Shown here piece after piece: positions 1 to 8,396 of a DNA stretch of 64,000 nt. Under the pieces are notes generated by a model. The model saw only the letters and a list, made by a program, of their open reading frames with translations. It was not told where the DNA came from and did not search any database. Both the position numbers and the translations under genes were made by a program. Source of the DNA: Cyanobacteria bacterium FACHB-471 (GTDB lineage Bacteria > Cyanobacteriota > Cyanobacteriia > Elainellales > Elainellaceae); contig JACJOC010000095.1 of NCBI GenBank assembly GCA_014695345.1, positions 1-64,000 of the forward strand. Direction: 5' to 3'. Each line of letters begins with the position of its first letter. Within the stretch, counting starts at the first letter, position 1.

Positions 1-28
1 ACTGGTCGAATAGTTGACCATACAAATG

Positions 29-91
29 GGTAGAGGGTGTCATGATTTTGGGCTGTTGTGTGGTAACTCTAGCCTCTCATGACTCTCTACC
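29..91. terminator. Imperfect inverted repeat downstream of the Rieske gene
   Basis: GGTAGAG plus TCATGA on the left (29-45) can pair with TCATGA plus CTCTACC on the right (77-91), with a small internal bulge and a loop of about 31 nt. It lies just past the stop of the minus-strand Rieske gene and could be a weak terminator or a remnant of a repeat. Nothing else is recognisable in bases 1-136. Confidence 0.25.
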
Positions 92-136
92 TTCTTCGCC
101 AATTCCCTTGTGTCTGCTGGGTTTCACCTACTTCTG

Positions 137-877
137 TCAGGCAGCCAGGTGGCATTCCTTTAAACTCAGAATTTTGTTGTCGCCATGCATCACCCCCATA
201 AACGGAAAGTAATTTTCCAGATGCGCTTCCAGAACTTTTGGTAATGCCAATTGTGCCGGATTTCTGAGAATCTCCCGCCATGTTGGTTGTTTCCTGGGTT
301 GAGCCAGATAAGCGTGAGAATGTAACCCTTCATCAATGAATTGCTTGACCTGAACCTCCTCAATTTCAAATAGCTCCCGATGCGTGCCGTTCTGATGGTT
401 GTAGTCGTGCATATTCAGCAGCAAACTCAGAATGTCAGTGGGAATGCTGCGTTCACCTGTGACCCCAATGAAGTCATACTCAGTGGCGATCGCATTCATC
501 AAATTAGGAATTGGAATCTTTGGCTCATAGCCACCATAGCTCCAGATCAAATCCCCCTGAACAATCAATTCAAGTGGTGACAGCAAGGATTTCGTTTGCC
601 TGTTGGAACCGGGTAATACAGTACAGCCCTGGTGATCAAACTCTAGAGCATGAAATGGACAGGCGATCGTACTACTACCATCACATTGAGTTACACACCA
701 ACCTTCCGAAAGCATTGCGCCCATGTGAGGACAGGCGTTAGGTAAAGCAGTAATTTTGCCTTGTGAATCTTTCCAGAGCACGTAATCTCGACCTAACAGG
801 GAAAACTTTCGGGGCTGATTCGGCTTCAGCATTGAGCGATGTGCCATTAGCCAGGGAGAACCCTGTAATTGCTCCAT
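137..877 (-). CDS. Rieske [2Fe-2S] ring-hydroxylating oxygenase-like protein, C-terminally short
   Basis: The N-terminal half has a Rieske cluster site: C49-x-H51 (ACPHMGA) and C73-x2-H76 (CPFHALEF). It is followed by D158-x2-H161-x4-H166, the pattern of two of the mononuclear-iron ligands in aromatic ring-hydroxylating oxygenase alpha subunits. The family is usually 330-450 residues; this frame gives 246 and stops before the region that would supply the third (acidic) ligand. Either it is a short variant or it is 3'-truncated or decayed. It is divergent from a TetR regulator across a 106-bp gap with a perfect palindrome, so TetR control is likely. The substrate cannot be told. Family assignment is solid; catalytic competence is doubtful. 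Confidence 0.75.
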   Translation of the reverse strand: MEQLQGSPWLMAHRSMLKPNQPRKFSLLGRDYVLWKDSQGKITALPNACPHMGAMLSEGWCVTQCDGSSTIACPFHALEFDHQGCTVLPGSNRQTKSLLSPLELIVQGDLIWSYGGYEPKIPIPNLMNAIATEYDFIGVTGERSIPTDILSLLLNMHDYNHQNGTHRELFEIEEVQVKQFIDEGLHSHAYLAQPRKQPTWREILRNPAQLALPKVLEAHLENYFPFMGVMHGDNKILSLKECHLAA

Positions 878-893
878 AATCTTAAAACTTTAA

Positions 894-913
894 CTTACTA
901 ATTAATTAGTAAG
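894..913. promoter_or_regulatory. Perfect 20-bp palindrome, probable TetR operator
   Basis: TTACTAATTAATTAGTAA, extended by C/G at the two ends to 20 bp, is perfectly self-complementary. It lies between the divergent Rieske and TetR genes, 17 bp upstream of the Rieske start and about 70 bp upstream of the regulator start. This position is typical of an autoregulatory TetR operator. Binding by the adjacent regulator is inferred. Confidence 0.7.
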
Positions 914-983
914 CTTATCAAGAGCTTGCTAGTTCGTCAATTCTGCGATGTCTAGTCTCTGCTAAGATGGCTCTGGTAGAAGA

Positions 984-1643
984 GTGATTGGGGTCGTGAG
1001 TCGATTGGGGAAACGAGCAGCAAAATCAGTGCGTCCCGTGCGAGATGCAGCGGCAACACAACAGCAAATTCTGGATGCTGCCGAGCAGGAGTTTGCCCAC
1101 CACGGCTTAAAAGGGGCCCGCATGAGCGCGATCGCCCAAGTTGCCCAGGTTACTTCTGCAACATTGCACTATTACTTTGAGAACAAAGAGAATCTCTACA
1201 AAGCTGTTCTCCAGCGCCCTGTAGATGAGGTTCAAGAAATACTGGCACAACACGATTTTGATGCTCTATCTCCTGAAGAGGCTCTGAAGCAAATCATTCG
1301 CATTGCAATCTCCAACGAAGCCGCGAACCCTCAACGACAAATGCTGTGGTTTCAGGAGTCGAGCCAAAATCAGGGTGCATACTTTAAAGAGTGCAATGTA
1401 TTGACACTTCACGAGTATCTATTGAAAGTTCTAGAACGAGGCATGAAAGACGGTTCCTTTCGCCCACTCAAGCCATTTCTCACCTTGACCTATATCTTGA
1501 GTATTTGTCTCTTCTATTTCACAGTTCATGAGAATTGGCGGCATCTTACTCCAGAGATCGATCGGCTCAGCCCAGAAATGATAGAAGAACACACCAAAGA
1601 GGCGATCGCATTCATTTGGGCAGCGATTCAGCAAAGGGATTAG
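984..1643 (+). CDS. TetR/AcrR family transcriptional regulator
   Basis: A 219-residue protein. Its N-terminal helix-turn-helix (roughly residues 24-70) reads QQQILDAAEQEFAHHG ... TSATLHYYFENKENLY, the standard TetR_N pattern ending in the YYF-x-NKE-x-LY recognition-helix signature. The C-terminal 140 residues are a variable helical ligand domain resembling the TetR_C group found with pyrimidine/RutR-type regulators. The start is a GTG at 984; an in-frame GTG at 996 is an alternative. It is divergent from the Rieske protein gene and probably represses it and itself through the palindrome at 894-913. The ligand is unknown. Confidence 0.88.
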   Translation: MIGVVSRLGKRAAKSVRPVRDAAATQQQILDAAEQEFAHHGLKGARMSAIAQVAQVTSATLHYYFENKENLYKAVLQRPVDEVQEILAQHDFDALSPEEALKQIIRIAISNEAANPQRQMLWFQESSQNQGAYFKECNVLTLHEYLLKVLERGMKDGSFRPLKPFLTLTYILSICLFYFTVHENWRHLTPEIDRLSPEMIEEHTKEAIAFIWAAIQQRD

Positions 1644-1730
1644 GTTAGCGAAGAATTAGTTTGCTGCCGTAGCGCCGATGGATCGTTGTTTTACCGACCC
1701 CCGCACGGGCGGCGATCGCTCTGCTTCAAA

Positions 1731-2264
1731 CTACTGTTGAGAGCGCATTTCTTGCTGGCGCATTGGCATCGCATCAATGGTGCGAAATAGCACCGCCAAA
1801 TCAATCGGAGTTTGGCTCCGTTGCTTCTCCGTACCATCTTTACCAACTAAAATTACCGCGAACTCTTCAGGGGTAATCTCAAACTGCTGTCTAAGCCTTT
1901 CTACCGATGCTGAACTAATCGGTTGCCCATTGACTTGGCTCTCTCCAGTTTCCCAAACCTGCACCAACTTGAGGTCGCGCTCATCTGTCCCTGCTACGTC
2001 TGCCTGCCATGCTTGCATCTGTTGTTGATAATCAGATGAACCAATTGAAGGTGCAAAGACCAGCAAGATGCGGTGTTGCCATTGATAGTCACTCAAATTA
2101 AATTCGACTGACTGTGAATGATCAGAGGGTGCGGCAACACTGTCCATCTCTGAGGGGTGGGAATTAGAAAGGTTAGAGGAATCACTCATAGAAATGGAAG
2201 GCTGAGCGTAGACACAGCCCTGTAGCAGGGACAGAAGGACAACAAATACAGATAGAGACTGCAT
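1731..2264 (-). CDS. DUF4174 domain-containing predicted lipoprotein
   Basis: 177 residues. A hydrophobic N-terminus ends in LLQGC (Cys17), a plausible lipobox. A low-complexity Ser-rich stretch follows (about 25-55), then a DUF4174 domain starting at YQWQHRILLVFAP and running through the VILVGKDG segment near residue 142. DUF4174 resembles a thioredoxin-like fold without the redox CxxC; its function is not known. The gene is convergent with the TetR regulator and lies 85 bp downstream of the alpha/beta hydrolase on the same strand, so the two may be co-transcribed. The 87-bp gap to the TetR gene holds a HIP1 site but no clear terminator. Confidence 0.75.
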   Translation of the reverse strand: MQSLSVFVVLLSLLQGCVYAQPSISMSDSSNLSNSHPSEMDSVAAPSDHSQSVEFNLSDYQWQHRILLVFAPSIGSSDYQQQMQAWQADVAGTDERDLKLVQVWETGESQVNGQPISSASVERLRQQFEITPEEFAVILVGKDGTEKQRSQTPIDLAVLFRTIDAMPMRQQEMRSQQ

Positions 2265-2349
2265 TGCTCAGACAGAAACAACCTCCTTACTGTAGCCAAA
2301 TCTATGAGAGAGCAACTGGTTCTGAAGGGAGAACTTCAGGGTACACGGG

Positions 2350-3831
2350 TCAAGCCGAGAGCGGGAAACCTGCTGCCAGCAACCAGCCAAAAAATAGAGC
2401 AGAGCCGATCGCGTAGATCCATGCTCGATTCAACAAACCTGCCACCAGAGACAAAATCCCCATCAGTGGTGGGAACAACGGCAAAAGCAAAAACATAAAT
2501 CCTAATTGAGGTAAAAAGTTGAGCGTTAGGACAAAGCCACCAATCAGGACAACGCTTTGTCCCAACCACCAGAGGATGCGTTTGCCGACTCCAATATTCT
2601 CCTGCACCATTCCAGATGCCAGAAACCACGGGAAACAAGCGATCGCCACCGGCAACCATACTCTCAAGCGAATTGGAATGAGCCACCATTGAAGCCAGAC
2701 CACCTGCGCCATTGCACCAAAGGCAACCCAGAGGATGACAAACAGCACAATTCCCAGTCCAACAGTACGAAGGGTCGGACGAGGCAGCCTTGCCAGCACT
2801 CCCAACCAGGTTAACCCGGCAATCAAAAACCAGACGCCAACTGCTCCACCAACTTGAACCCCACCCAAATCCTGGAGGTCAAACCGCTGGCTCAGCAACA
2901 CTAATCCTGCGGTTGCTACCAATGGCGCGGCGATTAATCCTGCCCATCTTCGAACGGGGGCTATTTTCAAGGCAATGGTTTCTGATTGAGTCAGGAGGGG
3001 CAAAATTGCTGCCAACCCCACTAACCAACCCAGTAGATGTAGACCATACCAAGCCATACGGCGATCGCTGTACTGGCTCTCTTGGGTTCTCCCAAACGTA
3101 GCGTCAAGCCACTCCAGCGCTGCCTGATGACTACCATCACTAAACAGAATGGTGATGTGCTCGACACCAGGAATGACAACCAGTTCTCGTCCCTGTCCTG
3201 CTGCTAAGTTCGCGTTTTCTCCTCCTGCCTGTGCTAGCAGCCGTTCGGCATTGCCAATAAATCTTCCCTCTCCACCCCCTGCCTGCAACTGGAGATTCTG
3301 GGGAGCTTGAGGCGTCACATTTGCCCCAGTTGGGGAAACGGCAACGGTTGCAGCAAAGCGATCAGGGCTACGAACGCCAGCCGTCATCACAATTCCGCTA
3401 CCCATCGAGTGCCCCAGCAATGCTAAACGGTCTGGGTCAACCTGAGGTTGTTCTAATAGAGCTTGCAAAGCAACATCCAGGTTGTTCTGCAACTCATACT
3501 GCTGTAAGCGAGCGGGATTCGCCCCATGCCCGTCAAAATCCCACAGCATTACCGCATAGCCTGCACGAGCCAGTACGTGCCCATAACCCAACATTAACTG
3601 TTTGGAACCCGCAAACCCATGGGCAACTAGAACTCCTGGGACTGCCTTCGCGCCTTGAGGGGCAATGTATAGCAGAGGAACTCCCTCCTTTTGGAGCGAT
3701 CGCACCTCTAATCCCGATCGAGCAATCGCGATTCCTAACCAAGACGAAACAACCAGCAGGATTGCCAGTAACAGGAGTCCTAAGCGTTTATAGTTCAATT
3801 TCACAGGCTTCAGCCAATGTCCAAACACCAC
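2350..3831 (-). CDS. Membrane-anchored alpha/beta hydrolase
   Basis: 493 residues. An N-terminal transmembrane helix (about 15-37) is followed by an alpha/beta-hydrolase domain (about 45-245) with the oxyanion region HGFAGSK, the nucleophile elbow GHSMGSG and a late His in PGVEHITI. The C-terminal half (about 265-490) is a run of some seven hydrophobic segments. Architecture and length resemble bacterial dienelactone-hydrolase or acyl-peptidase-like proteins fused to a membrane domain; the substrate is unknown. The start is a GTG at 3831; a later in-frame GTG would shorten it by about nine residues. The downstream neighbour is the DUF4174 lipoprotein on the same strand. Confidence 0.8.
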   Translation of the reverse strand: MVFGHWLKPVKLNYKRLGLLLLAILLVVSSWLGIAIARSGLEVRSLQKEGVPLLYIAPQGAKAVPGVLVAHGFAGSKQLMLGYGHVLARAGYAVMLWDFDGHGANPARLQQYELQNNLDVALQALLEQPQVDPDRLALLGHSMGSGIVMTAGVRSPDRFAATVAVSPTGANVTPQAPQNLQLQAGGGEGRFIGNAERLLAQAGGENANLAAGQGRELVVIPGVEHITILFSDGSHQAALEWLDATFGRTQESQYSDRRMAWYGLHLLGWLVGLAAILPLLTQSETIALKIAPVRRWAGLIAAPLVATAGLVLLSQRFDLQDLGGVQVGGAVGVWFLIAGLTWLGVLARLPRPTLRTVGLGIVLFVILWVAFGAMAQVVWLQWWLIPIRLRVWLPVAIACFPWFLASGMVQENIGVGKRILWWLGQSVVLIGGFVLTLNFLPQLGFMFLLLPLFPPLMGILSLVAGLLNRAWIYAIGSALFFGWLLAAGFPLSA

Positions 3832-3879
3832 TTACTGGTGTAACGCAAAACGGGCTTAAGGATTGGAAAGTAGTGAGGT

Positions 3880-4164
3880 TTATCGTTTTCGGTCGATTTT
3901 GACTCGCTTATTAGGGTCTTGCTTGTGAACCCAGGCTAAAAATTTTTGTAGCTGCGGGTCCTGCTTGAGCTTTTCCAAAGTGCTTAAGTGCAGTGCCAAA
4001 TGAGTGTTGTCATAAAGGGTGTGGATTTGGCGGTGACAGGCAGAGCAAATTTGAATTGTGGGACTGGGGTCTAGCCCCTGGCGTTTGGTCTTTTGACGAG
4101 GAGTTAGGTGATGCTCTGTGAGAGCAGGCATCTCTCGATGGCAAAGTTCGCACGGCTGCAGCAT
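3880..4164 (-). CDS. Small HNH endonuclease-like protein
   Basis: From the ATG at 4164 the protein is 94 residues; an upstream in-frame start at 4200 would add 12. It carries two CxxC pairs (CELC near the N-terminus and CSAC about 35 residues later), a central HH dyad (TEHHLTP) and a trailing HRQIH. This is the layout of a zinc-stabilised beta-beta-alpha-metal HNH fold. The shorter start removes a non-conserved N-terminus and begins just before the first CxxC. It is probably a nicking or DNA-processing nuclease of a widespread cyanobacterial small-HNH group, with no known partner here. Confidence 0.75.
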   Translation of the reverse strand: MLQPCELCHREMPALTEHHLTPRQKTKRQGLDPSPTIQICSACHRQIHTLYDNTHLALHLSTLEKLKQDPQLQKFLAWVHKQDPNKRVKIDRKR

Positions 4165-4218
4165 TGCTAGAAATGAGTGGGTAGTCGGGAACAGTGACAA
4201 GTAAAATAAACAAATAAA

Positions 4219-4851
4219 CTACTGCATTAACTGTTGACGCAAATCCCGCAAAGCAAACCCAGTTCCCTGTTCTGCTGCAACTTGCAGAACTTGAGTAATC
4301 AGGATGGGCAGATCAACATTGGGGAAATAGCGACTTACAGATTGGGGTTGATAAACATCCCCTTGCAGGTAATAAATCTTTAAGCCACTCTTTTTAAATA
4401 ACCAAACTTCTGGAACTCGATATGGCGCGTAGTCTTCAGCAGCTGTATAAGTGGTGACATCAATTTCAATTACCAGATCGGGGGGCGGGTCAACTTGCCA
4501 GTCAATCCGATCTTTACCAACAGCGACTTGCCAGTTATCGATATAAAAGCAGTAATCTGGCTCAATGCCTCCCGATTCAGGAATGTCCATCGTAATCGGG
4601 GTAAAGGCTTCGTAGTTGCGAATTTCGCTGTCCAGCAAGATTTCCACAACTCTAGCAAGCAAATGGGCTTCACGTCCGTGACGAGGAAGGGGACTCATAA
4701 GCAAGATTTCGCCGTTGCGATATTTAATTCTGGGAATAGAGCCATCGCCTCGGCTATCTCGCAGAATGCAATAATCTTGCCAGGTTCCGGGCATTCGCAT
4801 CACACTGCCCGGTGGAAGGTGAATTTTTTCGCGAGACACGACAGCGTACAT
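4219..4851 (-). CDS. Uma2 family (DUF820) restriction-endonuclease-like protein
   Basis: Starting at the ATG at 4851 (the longer frame begins with TTG at 4878) gives 210 residues. The PD-(D/E)xK-like core is visible: an Asp in EPDYCFYI, then DLVIEIDV supplying the E-x-D and following residues, with VPEVWLF downstream. Uma2 proteins are extremely expanded in cyanobacteria and their substrates are unknown. The gene lies close to the HNH gene on the same strand and is divergent from the ABC binding-protein gene at 5000. Confidence 0.85.
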   Translation of the reverse strand: MYAVVSREKIHLPPGSVMRMPGTWQDYCILRDSRGDGSIPRIKYRNGEILLMSPLPRHGREAHLLARVVEILLDSEIRNYEAFTPITMDIPESGGIEPDYCFYIDNWQVAVGKDRIDWQVDPPPDLVIEIDVTTYTAAEDYAPYRVPEVWLFKKSGLKIYYLQGDVYQPQSVSRYFPNVDLPILITQVLQVAAEQGTGFALRDLRQQLMQ

Positions 4852-4999
4852 AGGAGATCTCTTGTTCTTACTGACCAAATTATAGCGATCGCTATTAAAG
4901 AACCTTACAGTTGTCCCATGATTGGGGCAAAGACCTCATAGGATGTCATTAGTAACAGAAAATTTAGAACGGTACCCTTTAATCTAGGTCGGACGTACT

Positions 5000-6124
5000 A
5001 TGCCATTGTCCACTTCAATATTGTCTGATTTAACCGTTATGACATTTAGCAGAAGGATCAAGTTACCTATGTGGCATCGTTTAATTACCGCATTTTTAAT
5101 TGGTTTATTAGGGTTAACCAGTGGAATGCTATCTGCTCAGCCTGCTCAAGCAGCGGGCTGCACGTTGACGGCAATCGTCTGGGAAGGCTATACCGATGCT
5201 TCCTTTGCCCAAAAGTTTGAGCAGGAAACAGGTTGTGCCATCAAAGCAACCTATGCCGGGTCTAGCGACGAAATGTTTGCTAAGTTCCGCACGGGCGGCG
5301 GTCGCACCTATGACCTGATTTCTGCATCAGGCGACATCACCGAGCGGCTCTACAAAGCTGGATTGGTCAGACCGATTGACACTAGCAAACTCGAAAACTA
5401 CGATTCAATCTTTTCACCTTTTCAAAAAGGTGATTGGAATAGCTTTGATGGCAAGCCCTATGGCGTAACCTTTGCCTGGGGTCCAAATGTGCTGCTCTAC
5501 AACACCGAAAAAGTAGCAACTTCGCCCACTTCTTGGGACGTACTGTTTGACCCCCAGTATGCCGGACAGATTACCATTCCCGACAATCCAATGACGATCG
5601 CCGATGTTGCGCTCTGGTTGGGCAAGGCAGACCCCTATGACCTGACAGACGCTGACCTGGCTGAAGTTAAAGATAAGCTACTGGAACTGCGTCCCAGCAT
5701 TCGTAAATTCTGGGCAACCGCTGGTGAGTTGGCAAACCTGTTTCAGTCAGGTGAAGTAGTGCTTGCCCATGCCTGGCCACTCACCTATACGCAACTGATT
5801 GAGGCAGATTATCCGGTCGGTTCTGTTAACCCTAAAGGAGAACTTACAGGCTGGACGGACTCCTGGATGATTTCTAAAAACTCTCGCAACGTGGATGCTG
5901 CCTACAAGTGGATTGATTTTATCCTCAGTGGTGAAGGTCAGAAAGGTGTAATGGATGTAACGGGCTATTCTGGCGCAACGGAATTGGGTGTTGAAGCAGT
6001 CGGTCCAGAACGCGCCAAGGAACTGTTTATGGATGACCTGTCGCTGCATGAGGAAATCAAAATGTGGCAGAGCGTCCAAAATTACGATAAGTGGGTGCAG
6101 CTTTGGAACGAAATCCGCAGTTAG
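5000..6124 (+). CDS. potD: Spermidine/putrescine-type ABC transporter periplasmic binding protein
   Basis: 374 residues from ATG 5000. In-frame ATGs at 5039 and 5069 are alternatives, and the one at 5069 has AAGGA about 11 nt upstream. A signal peptide (hydrophobic core ITAFLIGLLGLTSG) ends near AQPAQAA. The mature part matches the PotD/PotF class: LTAIVWEGY start, a YAGSSDEMFAKF segment, WGPNVLLYN, DPQYAGQI, then WTDSWMISKNS and AYKWIDFIL near the C-terminus. It should capture a small cationic solute, probably a polyamine, for the permease encoded next. Its 3' end overlaps the permease start by 34 bp, so translation is probably coupled. The specificity call is by similarity only. Confidence 0.85.
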   Translation: MPLSTSILSDLTVMTFSRRIKLPMWHRLITAFLIGLLGLTSGMLSAQPAQAAGCTLTAIVWEGYTDASFAQKFEQETGCAIKATYAGSSDEMFAKFRTGGGRTYDLISASGDITERLYKAGLVRPIDTSKLENYDSIFSPFQKGDWNSFDGKPYGVTFAWGPNVLLYNTEKVATSPTSWDVLFDPQYAGQITIPDNPMTIADVALWLGKADPYDLTDADLAEVKDKLLELRPSIRKFWATAGELANLFQSGEVVLAHAWPLTYTQLIEADYPVGSVNPKGELTGWTDSWMISKNSRNVDAAYKWIDFILSGEGQKGVMDVTGYSGATELGVEAVGPERAKELFMDDLSLHEEIKMWQSVQNYDKWVQLWNEIRS

Positions 6125-7020
6125 AACCGTTAATCACTCAACCGTCAGAAGCCCAGTTTTCAGAGGCGCAACCAAGACGGCGCGATCGTACACCAGTGGC
6201 ACTCTACGCAACTCTATTACCACCGCTGGTGTGGATGACGCTGCTGTATTTTGTGCCGATCGCCATTCTGATCTCTTACAGCTTCTGGCGGTTAGAAGCG
6301 TTTGATATCGTACGGGAGTTTAGCCTAGTCAATTTTCAAACGATCTTTGGCAATACAGCATACCGCACAGTAATTGTGAGAACGGTAATGACTGCGCTGG
6401 GGGTGACGGCAATTGATGCGGCGATCGCCCTCCCCCTGGCTTTCTTCATTACTCGTTTCGGTGGTCGCTATCACACGTTGTTAACGCTGTTAGTAATTCT
6501 GCCGCTGTGGTCAAGCTATCTGGTGAGAGTCTTCGCCTGGAAAATTATCCTTGGGTATAACGGCATTCTCAACAGTGCCCTACTCTCTTTAGGAATTTTG
6601 CAGCAGCCCAGCCAAATTTTCCTTTATAACCAGTTTTCAACCACACTTACGTTTGTGCATGTCTGGCTACCTTTCATGATTTTGCCTGTAATCACAGCCT
6701 TCGAGCGACTACCCAAAGATTTGCTCGAAGCATCAGCAGATCTCAACGCTCCACCTCTCACCACTTTTCGTAAGGTTGCTTTACCGCTGGTGACACCCGG
6801 ATTACTGGCAGGTTCAATCAATGTATTTGCCCTAACAATGGGCGACTTCATTACTCCCAATTTGATCGGAGGTCCCAGTGGCATCATGTTAGGCAATGTG
6901 ATTTCCTCCCAATTCGGCGTGTCCTACAACTGGCCACTAGGAGCCGCATTTGCACTGGTAGTGATGCTAATCGTATTTTTAGCCCTGACCGTTGTAGTGA
7001 GACGAGGAGCTTTGGAGTAA
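6091..7020 (+). CDS. potB: Polyamine-type ABC transporter permease (PotB-like)
   Basis: 309 residues from a GTG at 6091, inside the end of the binding-protein gene. Six transmembrane segments follow a roughly 40-residue cytoplasmic N-terminus. An EAA-type loop (EASADLNA ... FRKVALPL) sits before the last two helices and is the contact site for the ABC ATPase. It matches PotB/PotH-type inner-membrane permeases. No second permease (PotC) or ATPase (PotA) follows. The next gene is on the opposite strand and unrelated, so the transporter must be completed by distant genes or is incomplete. Confidence 0.83.
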   Translation: MGAALERNPQLEPLITQPSEAQFSEAQPRRRDRTPVALYATLLPPLVWMTLLYFVPIAILISYSFWRLEAFDIVREFSLVNFQTIFGNTAYRTVIVRTVMTALGVTAIDAAIALPLAFFITRFGGRYHTLLTLLVILPLWSSYLVRVFAWKIILGYNGILNSALLSLGILQQPSQIFLYNQFSTTLTFVHVWLPFMILPVITAFERLPKDLLEASADLNAPPLTTFRKVALPLVTPGLLAGSINVFALTMGDFITPNLIGGPSGIMLGNVISSQFGVSYNWPLGAAFALVVMLIVFLALTVVVRRGALE

Positions 7021-7077
7021 GGAATAGAAAGTAGAAGAACAGTACAGCTATCTAAGCCTATTCAGTAATGGGTGTAG

Positions 7078-7104
7078 GTTGGGTGAAGCAGAGCGGAACC
7101 CAAC
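7078..7104. terminator. Hairpin between convergent permease and glycosyltransferase genes
   Basis: GTTGGGT (7078-7084) pairs with ACCCAAC (7098-7104) across a 13-nt loop in the 87-bp gap between convergent genes. The GTTGGGT...ACCCAAC hairpin is also a frequent cyanobacterial interspersed repeat. It could act as a bidirectional terminator; no strong T-run is visible. Confidence 0.4.
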
Positions 7105-7107
7105 GCT

Positions 7108-8334
7108 TTAGATTTGCCGCGCCAGTAAATTCTTGTAAATCTGCAAATGTTTTTGGGCGATCGCCTCCCAACTAAACTGTCGGACAAACTCACTTCCTGC
7201 TACACTCAGTTGTTTCTGCAAATCTGGATTTTCAATTAACTTCAGTAGTGCCGCAGTGAGAGAATCTGAGTCACGGGATGGTACAGGACAAACAATATTT
7301 GCCCCAGCAAGTTCTGGATCGGGTGGGTCAGAATAAGTCGCGACAGTAGGTAAATGATGGGCTAAAAGCGCTAGTAGGGAACCACTTTTGAGGGTGACAC
7401 CGTGATTGAAAGGTAACACGCCCAAATCAGAACCACTTAAATAGTGAGAGGCGATCGCTTCGCTCACATAGCCTGTCATTTTTACTTGTTTGCCAAGTCC
7501 TAGCTGCGAGATCTGAGCCTGCAACTTATCCCAGTAGCGTTTGGCTTCATCCTGAGGTAAAGCTAAGCTCTCTACTCCACCGATGAGCAATAGTCGCGCC
7601 TGAGGAATAGTGGTTAGTATCTGTTTGAATGCAAGAAATAAGTTTTCCAGTCCTTTAACGGGATGTAGAAAGCCGAAAAAAGCAATTACTAACGATTCCT
7701 CTGACCAGCCGTAGGTTTGACGCACAAGCTGACGGGCAAGCGATCGCTCAATGGGTGTCACTTCCACATTAGCGGCGATCGGAATTCGACAAAGGCGGTT
7801 GGATAGGTGAGGGAGGCGATCGCGAATTGCACTCTCCGCTTCTACATTAGTGGTAATGATTGCCTGACTACCCGTTAGTAAAAAGCCATCCTCTCGATCC
7901 CACCATTGATGCTGTTGTCCCCATTGCTTTAGCCATTCCAGCAGTTTCGGTGGAACGCCTTTGGGTTGCCATTCCCACCAGCCATACTCATGCACTGTTG
8001 TAATGATGGGTTGACGATAACCTAAAGCCCGTAGGATTAACGGCAGCAAAAAAATAGGACGCTGAAAGCTATAAGTGCCTGCTGCATGTTGAATATGCAG
8101 AATATCAGTTGGAGTTGTTTGAATCGTCCGCACTAATGGCAATAGGCTAGCTAACCTCCAATCTTGCACCACTCCTCGAACGCGGGTATCTTGTACCGCT
8201 TGAGCTGCTGCTTGGGTAGTGAGCACTATAGACTCAACCTCTTCTGCCAAAGCCTCTCGTAAGCGTGAGGTGTAGTGAGCTACACCACAGCGATCGGGTT
8301 GATAGGTACCAGCAATTAAGGTGACGCGCAGCAT
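7108..8334 (-). CDS. Glycosyltransferase family 4 protein
   Basis: 408 residues with a GT-B layout. The N-terminal Rossmann half opens with VTLIAGTYQPDRCGVAHY, and the donor-binding half includes IAFFGFLHPVKGLENL, LLLIGG and the loop LPFNHGVTLKSGSLL. The last replaces the strict E-x7-E of classical GT4 enzymes, as in several capsule and EPS glycosyltransferases. It is the last gene of the heptose cluster, 62 bp past the double GT9 gene on the same strand. It probably adds a hexose or heptose to a lipid- or glycan-linked acceptor on the cytoplasmic side. Sugar and acceptor are unknown. Confidence 0.82.
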   Translation of the reverse strand: MLRVTLIAGTYQPDRCGVAHYTSRLREALAEEVESIVLTTQAAAQAVQDTRVRGVVQDWRLASLLPLVRTIQTTPTDILHIQHAAGTYSFQRPIFLLPLILRALGYRQPIITTVHEYGWWEWQPKGVPPKLLEWLKQWGQQHQWWDREDGFLLTGSQAIITTNVEAESAIRDRLPHLSNRLCRIPIAANVEVTPIERSLARQLVRQTYGWSEESLVIAFFGFLHPVKGLENLFLAFKQILTTIPQARLLLIGGVESLALPQDEAKRYWDKLQAQISQLGLGKQVKMTGYVSEAIASHYLSGSDLGVLPFNHGVTLKSGSLLALLAHHLPTVATYSDPPDPELAGANIVCPVPSRDSDSLTAALLKLIENPDLQKQLSVAGSEFVRQFSWEAIAQKHLQIYKNLLARQI

Positions 8335-8396
8335 GGGATCTGAGTTTTGGTCATTGGACGTTGGTCATTGCAAACTTGTGAACAGCTACAGTACCT

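Noticed and set aside
87..281. Minus-strand frame of 64 residues overlapping the Rieske gene end
   Set aside because: It overlaps the better-supported Rieske frame, has no motif, and does not supply the missing oxygenase C-terminus.
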